From contig USMU01000058.1 of the NCBI GenBank assembly GCA_900555925.1, positions 1-10,520 on the forward strand: a stretch of DNA of 10,520 bases, read 5' to 3'. Both the position numbers and the translations under genes were made by a program. Below are positions 7,706 to 10,520 of the stretch, one piece after another. How positions within the stretch are numbered: the first letter of the stretch is position 1; each line of letters begins with the position of its first letter. The notes under the pieces were generated by a model that was given only the letters and a program-made list of their open reading frames with translations, made no database searches and was not told the origin of the DNA. The DNA is from an uncultured Clostridium sp. (GTDB lineage: Bacteria > Bacillota > Clostridia > Christensenellales > Borkfalkiaceae).

Positions 7706-7734
7706 TTGACAAAGCGCCTCAATTATAGTATACT
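7706..7734 (+). promoter_or_regulatory. Rubrerythrin promoter
   Basis: Perfect TTGACA (7706-7711), 17-base spacer, TATACT (7729-7734). Predicted start near 7741, giving a leader of about 42 bases. This is a strong sigma-A promoter, in keeping with the abundance of rubrerythrin in anaerobes. Confidence 0.9.
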
Positions 7735-7738
7735 ATAA
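7723..7738. promoter_or_regulatory. Palindromic operator candidate over the rubrerythrin -10, PerR-box-like
   Basis: TTATAGTATACTATAA is a perfect 16-base palindrome centred on the -10 element. The PerR box of Firmicutes is TTATAATNATTATAA; the outer TTATA/TATAA arms are identical, but the centre has one base more and GT/AC instead of AT/AT. A repressor bound here would block the promoter. Rubrerythrin genes are known PerR targets in Clostridium, so a PerR or other Fur-family regulator is the first guess. Confidence 0.5.
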
Positions 7739-7741
7739 ATA

Positions 7742-7771
7742 CTTTAATAAAACATAGTCTTATTAAGGAGG
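7742..7771 (+). promoter_or_regulatory. Rubrerythrin leader hairpin overlapping its ribosome binding site
   Basis: CTTTAATAA (7742-7750) can pair with TTATTAAGG (7760-7768) around a 9-base loop, with one U-G pair. The 3' arm covers the first half of the AAGGAGG Shine-Dalgarno site (7765-7771), which lies 11 bases before the ATG. The stem is A/U-rich and weak, so it may only tune translation. Confidence 0.35.
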
Positions 7772-7782
7772 CTGAAAGAAGA

Positions 7783-8322
7783 ATGAAAGAATTAAAAGGC
7801 ACAAAGACGGAAGCGAATTTGAAGACAGCGTTTGCGGGAGAGTCGGAAGCGACGAACAAGTACACTTATTTTGCGAGCAAAGCGAAAAAAGACGGATACG
7901 TGCAGATTTCGGCGATTTTTGAAGAGACGGCGAAAAACGAGCGCGAGCACGCGAAAATCTGGTACAAGTTGTTGAGCGGCGGAATCGGAGACACGAAAGA
8001 AAATCTTCGTATCGCGGCGGCGGGCGAGAACTATGAATGGACGGACATGTACGCGGGCTTTGCCAAGACGGCGCGGGAAGAAGGCTTCGAGGAAATCGCG
8101 CGGCTGTTCGACGGCGTGGCGGCGATCGAGAAGGAGCACGAAGCGAGATATAAGAAATTGCTTGCGAATATCGAGGGAGATCTGGTCTTTTCGAAAGACG
8201 GAGACGTGGTATGGCAGTGCAGCAACTGCGGGCATATCTGCGTGGGCAAGAAGGCTCCCGAAGTGTGTCCCGTCTGCGCTCATCCGCAGAGCTATTTTCA
8301 GGTAAAGGCGGAAAATTATTGA
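7783..8322 (+). CDS. rbr: Rubrerythrin (179 aa)
   Basis: Cytoplasmic non-haem iron protein that reduces hydrogen peroxide to water with electrons from rubredoxin or NAD(P)H-linked partners, a main peroxide defence of strict anaerobes. The N-terminal ferritin-like four-helix domain (1-130) carries the diiron ligands Glu20, Glu53 with His56 (EREH), Glu82, Glu85 (GENYEW), and Glu116 with His119 (EKEH). The C-terminal rubredoxin-like domain (140-179) holds one iron through CSNC (146-149) and CPVC (162-165). Order and spacing match classical rubrerythrin, so this is not the reverse type with the rubredoxin domain first. It starts at the ATG after AAGGAGG and is transcribed alone, from the promoter at 7706-7734 to the terminator at 8337-8365. 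The palindrome over the -10 suggests peroxide-responsive control. Nothing is missing. Confidence 0.97.
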   Translation: MKELKGTKTEANLKTAFAGESEATNKYTYFASKAKKDGYVQISAIFEETAKNEREHAKIWYKLLSGGIGDTKENLRIAAAGENYEWTDMYAGFAKTAREEGFEEIARLFDGVAAIEKEHEARYKKLLANIEGDLVFSKDGDVVWQCSNCGHICVGKKAPEVCPVCAHPQSYFQVKAENY

Positions 8323-8336
8323 TTTTTTCGAAAAAG

Positions 8337-8365
8337 AAAGGCGCTTTTTGAAAAGCGCCTTTTTT
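8337..8365. terminator. Bidirectional terminator between rubrerythrin and aldehyde dehydrogenase
   Basis: AAAGGCGCTTTT and AAAAGCGCCTTT (8337-8348 and 8351-8362) form a long stem with a GC core. On the plus strand six T begin at 8360. On the minus strand the tail is TTTCTTTTT. The aldehyde dehydrogenase stop codon (8364-8366) lies in the T run, so the convergent gene ends within its own terminator. Confidence 0.88.
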
Positions 8366-9746
8366 ATTTGAGGAATTTTCTCAGCATTTTTTGATATTTT
8401 TTCCGATACGGCCGATAGCGCATGGGCAAATCGATGAACGTCTTTTTATCGACGATGCTCTTTTCGTGCGTAAAGCAGTCGAAGCCCTTTTTCCCGTGAT
8501 AGCTGCCCATGCCGCTCATGCCGACGCCGCCGAACGCCATCTCGCTGGTGGCGAGGTGAATAATCGTATCGTTGACGCAGCCCCCGCCGAAACGGCATTC
8601 TTTGAGTACCTTTTCCACGGCGTCCTTGTCTGAGGAAAAGATATAGAGCGCGAGGGGCGACGGCCTGTCGTTTACGATTTTTATGACCTCTTCCAAAGCG
8701 TCAAACGCGAGCACGGGCATGATCGGGCCGAAAATTTCCTCTTTCATCGCCTTGTCCTCCCATGTTACGCCGTCCATTACAGTGGGGGCAATTTTCAAAG
8801 TTTCCCCGTCCATGCCCCCGCCGAACACCACTTTTTTTTCGTCTATCAGTCCCGAGACTCTTTGAAAATGCTTGGGGCTGATAATTTTTCCGTAGGTATC
8901 GTCGGCGAGCGGATTTTCCCCGTATTGCAGAAGAATCTGTTTTTTCACTTCTTCGAGAAAAATATTCTTTACGCTTTTCTGAACGTACACATAATCGGGC
9001 GCGACGCAGGTCTGCCCCGCGTTGAGATATTTTCCGAACACGATCCGCTTTGCTGCAAGCGGAATATCCGCGGTTTCGTCCACGATACAGGGGCTCTTTC
9101 CGCCGAGCTCCAAGGCGACGGGAATCAAATTTTCCGAAGCCTTTCTCATGACCTCTTTTCCGACGGCGACGCTCCCCGTAAAGAAGATTTTATCGAATTT
9201 CAAATCGAGCAGTCGCGCATTTTCCGCCCTGCCGCCCAAAGCGACCGCCGCATATTCTTCGGGAAACGTCTTTCCGATAATATCGAAGAGCACCTTCGAG
9301 ACGTTCGGGGAATAAGCGGAGGGCTTCAAGACGGCGGTATTTCCCGCCGCGAGCGCGTCCGCCAACGGTTCGAGGGTCAACAGGACGGGATAATTCCAAG
9401 GGCTCATAATGAGCACGCAGCCGTAGGGGGATTTTCGGATAAAACTTTTCGCAGCGAACTGCGACAGAGGTGTTTTCACCCTTTTATCCTTGGAAAATTT
9501 TTTTGTATGGCGAATGAGATAAGAGATTTCGGACAGCGTGAGTCCCACTTCGCACATATAGCTTTCAAACTCCCCTTTTCCAAGGTCCTCCTTCAAGGCG
9601 CGGCAGAGCGCTTCCTCGGACTCCCGAATTGCCCGATAGAGCGCCTTCAAAGCAGAAATGCGATAGGCAGGGTCGAATGTAACGCCGCTTGCAAAAAATT
9701 CCTTCTGCCTGTCGAGAAGTTTTTCAAACTCGTCTTGTTTCTCCAT
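8364..9746 (-). CDS. Aldehyde dehydrogenase, class-3 type (460 aa)
   Basis: NAD(P)-dependent oxidation of aldehydes, probably medium or long-chain or aromatic ones, to acids. Catalytic residues are present: Asn118 in SPWNYP, Glu213 in LELGGKSP, Cys247 in NAGQTCVAP, and Glu337 in EEIFGP. FTGSVAVGKEVM (189-200) is the nucleotide-binding loop. The length and the C-terminal end (AFGGVGMSGMG, then a basic MRYRPYRKKYQK tail) fit the class-3 group of Bacillus YwdH and fatty aldehyde dehydrogenases. A C-terminal membrane helix like that of the mammalian fatty enzyme is absent. The ATG at 9746 is chosen for the GGGAGAG site seven bases upstream. The frame is open back to a GTG at 9851, but that extension has no family similarity and overlaps leader hairpins. 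The true substrate cannot be read from sequence. Confidence 0.92.
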   Translation of the reverse strand: MEKQDEFEKLLDRQKEFFASGVTFDPAYRISALKALYRAIRESEEALCRALKEDLGKGEFESYMCEVGLTLSEISYLIRHTKKFSKDKRVKTPLSQFAAKSFIRKSPYGCVLIMSPWNYPVLLTLEPLADALAAGNTAVLKPSAYSPNVSKVLFDIIGKTFPEEYAAVALGGRAENARLLDLKFDKIFFTGSVAVGKEVMRKASENLIPVALELGGKSPCIVDETADIPLAAKRIVFGKYLNAGQTCVAPDYVYVQKSVKNIFLEEVKKQILLQYGENPLADDTYGKIISPKHFQRVSGLIDEKKVVFGGGMDGETLKIAPTVMDGVTWEDKAMKEEIFGPIMPVLAFDALEEVIKIVNDRPSPLALYIFSSDKDAVEKVLKECRFGGGCVNDTIIHLATSEMAFGGVGMSGMGSYHGKKGFDCFTHEKSIVDKKTFIDLPMRYRPYRKKYQKMLRKFLK

Positions 9747-9750
9747 GAAA

Positions 9751-9793
9751 TCTCTCCCGTCCGCATGTACGGACTTATCCCGACGAATGTCGG
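9751..9793 (-). promoter_or_regulatory. Aldehyde dehydrogenase leader: two hairpins and ribosome binding site
   Basis: Reading the minus strand, CCGAC-ATTC-GTCGG (9780-9793) forms a 5-bp stem with a tetraloop. After five bases, GTCCG-TACATG-CGGAC (9759-9774) forms a second 5-bp stem. It abuts the GGGAGAGA ribosome site (9751-9758), which decides the ATG at 9746. No clear promoter is visible in the 164 bases between trxA and this gene, so transcription may come from upstream. Confidence 0.35.
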
Positions 9794-9872
9794 TAAAACT
9801 TTCCGCCTTTGCGAAATTCTCTTTTTCCGTTTCCGCAAGACGATTTTGCACTTTTTCCTATCTTTCCGAAAG

Positions 9873-9903
9873 GAGAGCGGCCTCTTCAAAAGCGGCCGCT
9901 CTC
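9873..9903 (-). terminator. Hairpin after trxA, weak terminator
   Basis: GAGAGCGGCC and GGCCGCTCTC form a perfect 10-bp GC-rich stem with an 11-base loop, seven bases after the trxA stop. On the minus strand the tail is only CTTTCGG, too poor for efficient intrinsic termination. It may allow read-through to the aldehyde dehydrogenase gene or protect the 3' end. Confidence 0.55.
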
Positions 9904-9910
9904 TCCATGC

Positions 9911-10225
9911 TCAGATGTTTTTTTCCACAAACGCCGTCAAAGCCTCCTCGGGGACAAAGCCGAGGTTGTTGGCCGCGGGTTTTCCGTTTTTGAAAATAAT
10001 GATGTTCGGAATAGAGGTAATACCGTATTTCACGGCCGCGTCCTCGTTCTCGTCCACGTCGATCTTGACGAATTCCGCCTTTCCCTCGAATTTGTCCGAT
10101 ACGTCCTCAAATACGGGCGCCAGCATGCGGCAGGGCCCGCACCAGGTAGCCCAGAAATCGCAGACGACGGGCTTTTCTCCCGCGATGAGTTCTTCCAATT
10201 CGTTAAACGTCACATATTTAACCAT
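9911..10225 (-). CDS. trxA: Thioredoxin (104 aa)
   Basis: Small cytoplasmic disulfide reductase, recharged by thioredoxin reductase and serving ribonucleotide reductase, peroxidases and oxidised proteins. The single thioredoxin fold has the active site WCGPC (28-32) within DFWATWCGPCRM and the conserved cis-proline Pro73 in SIPN, where the residue after the proline is usually Thr. Length is typical. The AAGGAG site lies 11 bases before the ATG at 10225 and is inside the last codons of the upstream histidyl-tRNA synthetase reading frame, whose stop is six bases before this start. The two are therefore probably co-transcribed and translationally coupled. Gene identity is certain; whether it is the main thioredoxin of the cell is not known. 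Confidence 0.96.
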   Translation of the reverse strand: MVKYVTFNELEELIAGEKPVVCDFWATWCGPCRMLAPVFEDVSDKFEGKAEFVKIDVDENEDAAVKYGITSIPNIIIFKNGKPAANNLGFVPEEALTAFVEKNI

Positions 10226-10231
10226 AATAAT

Positions 10232-10520
10232 TCATTCTCCTTTTTTCTTTCTGAAATATTCCGCGGCGCTCGAAAAGTCCACTTTTTCGCTTTCCGAGGA
10301 AGCCATGCACTTGACGTTCATGGCGCCTTCCTGCAATTCGTTTCCGCCGATGACCGCGACATATTTTGCGCCGATTTTATCCGCATACTTAAATTGTGCT
10401 TTAATCGATCTTTCCATGTGATCGGTCTCGGCATAAATTCCCGCATGCCTCAACGCGATTGTCAGGGCGAAGTTTGGACTTCCCCATAAAGTCGAGGTAC
10501 TTGTTGATGGCTTGAATACG
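10232..10520 (-). CDS. hisS: Histidyl-tRNA synthetase, C-terminal anticodon-binding end (partial)
   Basis: Class II synthetase that charges tRNA-His. Only the end of the C-terminal anticodon-binding domain is seen: from FALTIALRHAGIYAE through MERSIKAQFKYADKIGAKYV, VIGGNEL and the short KKKGE tail. The RSIKAQFKYADKIGAKY block with the following VIGGNE is diagnostic of HisRS. The similarity runs from the stop (TGA at 10232-10234) to about 10474. From there to base 10520 the same frame stays open. However, it encodes a Ser/Thr-rich stretch (VFKPSTSTSTLWGS) with codon choices unlike the rest, where HisRS should have a beta-strand of the V-F/Y-I-A-P-L-G type. This suggests a broken gene, an insertion, or a join error close to the edge. 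trxA follows six bases later. Confidence 0.8.
   Translation of the reverse strand, partial: VFKPSTSTSTLWGSPNFALTIALRHAGIYAETDHMERSIKAQFKYADKIGAKYVAVIGGNELQEGAMNVKCMASSESEKVDFSSAAEYFRKKKGE
10464..10520 (-). other. Possible tyrosine-recombinase-like fragment in another frame
   Basis: In the minus frame starting at base 10520, the 19 codons read RIQAINKYLDFMGKSKLRP. From memory this resembles the end of the N-terminal core-binding (SAM-like) domain of Firmicute tyrosine recombinases, which often has NxRxxAINKYLxFxGxxxL. It is too short to prove, lies at the window edge, and loses any resemblance where the HisRS frame begins to make sense. Confidence 0.2.

Noticed and set aside
9747..9851. 35-residue extension of aldehyde dehydrogenase from a GTG
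   Set aside because: The ribosome site for the GTG is poor, the added residues lack family similarity, and they overlap leader hairpins; the ATG at 9746 has a good site.
8862..10421. 519-codon plus-strand open frame
   Set aside because: It runs antisense to aldehyde dehydrogenase, thioredoxin and HisRS, all of which are certain. Its translation has no recognisable domain.
1..10520. Defence system, CRISPR array, complete IS element or biosynthetic cluster
   Set aside because: I looked on both strands and saw no regularly spaced repeats, no transposase motif, and no defence or biosynthetic gene set. The genes are mostly ordinary chromosomal ones.

Overview
The window looks like a chromosomal housekeeping and stress segment of an anaerobic low-to-middle-GC Firmicute, probably an uncultured Clostridia lineage. 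The reasons are strong AGGAGG-type ribosome binding sites, textbook sigma-A promoters with 17-base spacers, T-tailed intrinsic terminators, a rubrerythrin, and a DUF5104-like lipoprotein. A gut-associated group such as Christensenellales would fit, but that is a guess from style and not a placement. No rRNA, tRNA, CRISPR array, complete mobile element or phage module is visible.

Layout from left to right. The left edge holds most of clpB on the minus strand; its 3' end, about 50 codons, lies outside. Upstream of it, also on the minus strand, are an intrinsic terminator and a small tail-anchored zinc-ribbon protein with its own extended -10 promoter. Divergent from that, on the plus strand, is a two-domain protein: a DUF2156 (MprF C-terminal-like) domain fused to a GNAT acetyltransferase domain. 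It ends at a strong bidirectional terminator shared with a convergent two-gene minus-strand unit made of a cardiolipin synthase followed by a DUF5104-like lipoprotein. The cls promoter is divergent from the rubrerythrin promoter, whose -10 element sits inside a 16-base perfect palindrome resembling a PerR box. Rubrerythrin converges through another bidirectional terminator on a class-3-type aldehyde dehydrogenase. Upstream of that are thioredoxin and the C-terminal end of histidyl-tRNA synthetase, all on the minus strand.

How they may work together. ClpB (disaggregation), rubrerythrin (peroxide reduction), thioredoxin (disulfide reduction) and aldehyde dehydrogenase (detoxification of reactive aldehydes) suit a stress-handling neighbourhood in an anaerobe. 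Cardiolipin synthase, its partner lipoprotein and the MprF-like DUF2156-GNAT protein all point to the envelope. Apart from the cls-lipoprotein and hisS-trxA pairs, most genes have their own promoters or terminators, so this is a neighbourhood and not one operon.

I found no convincing undescribed multi-gene system. The most unusual points are the DUF2156-GNAT fusion, the roughly 85-residue extra segment between the two HKD domains of the cardiolipin synthase, the PerR-like palindrome at rubrerythrin, and the right edge, where the histidyl-tRNA synthetase similarity stops abruptly and another frame shows a short recombinase-like stretch.
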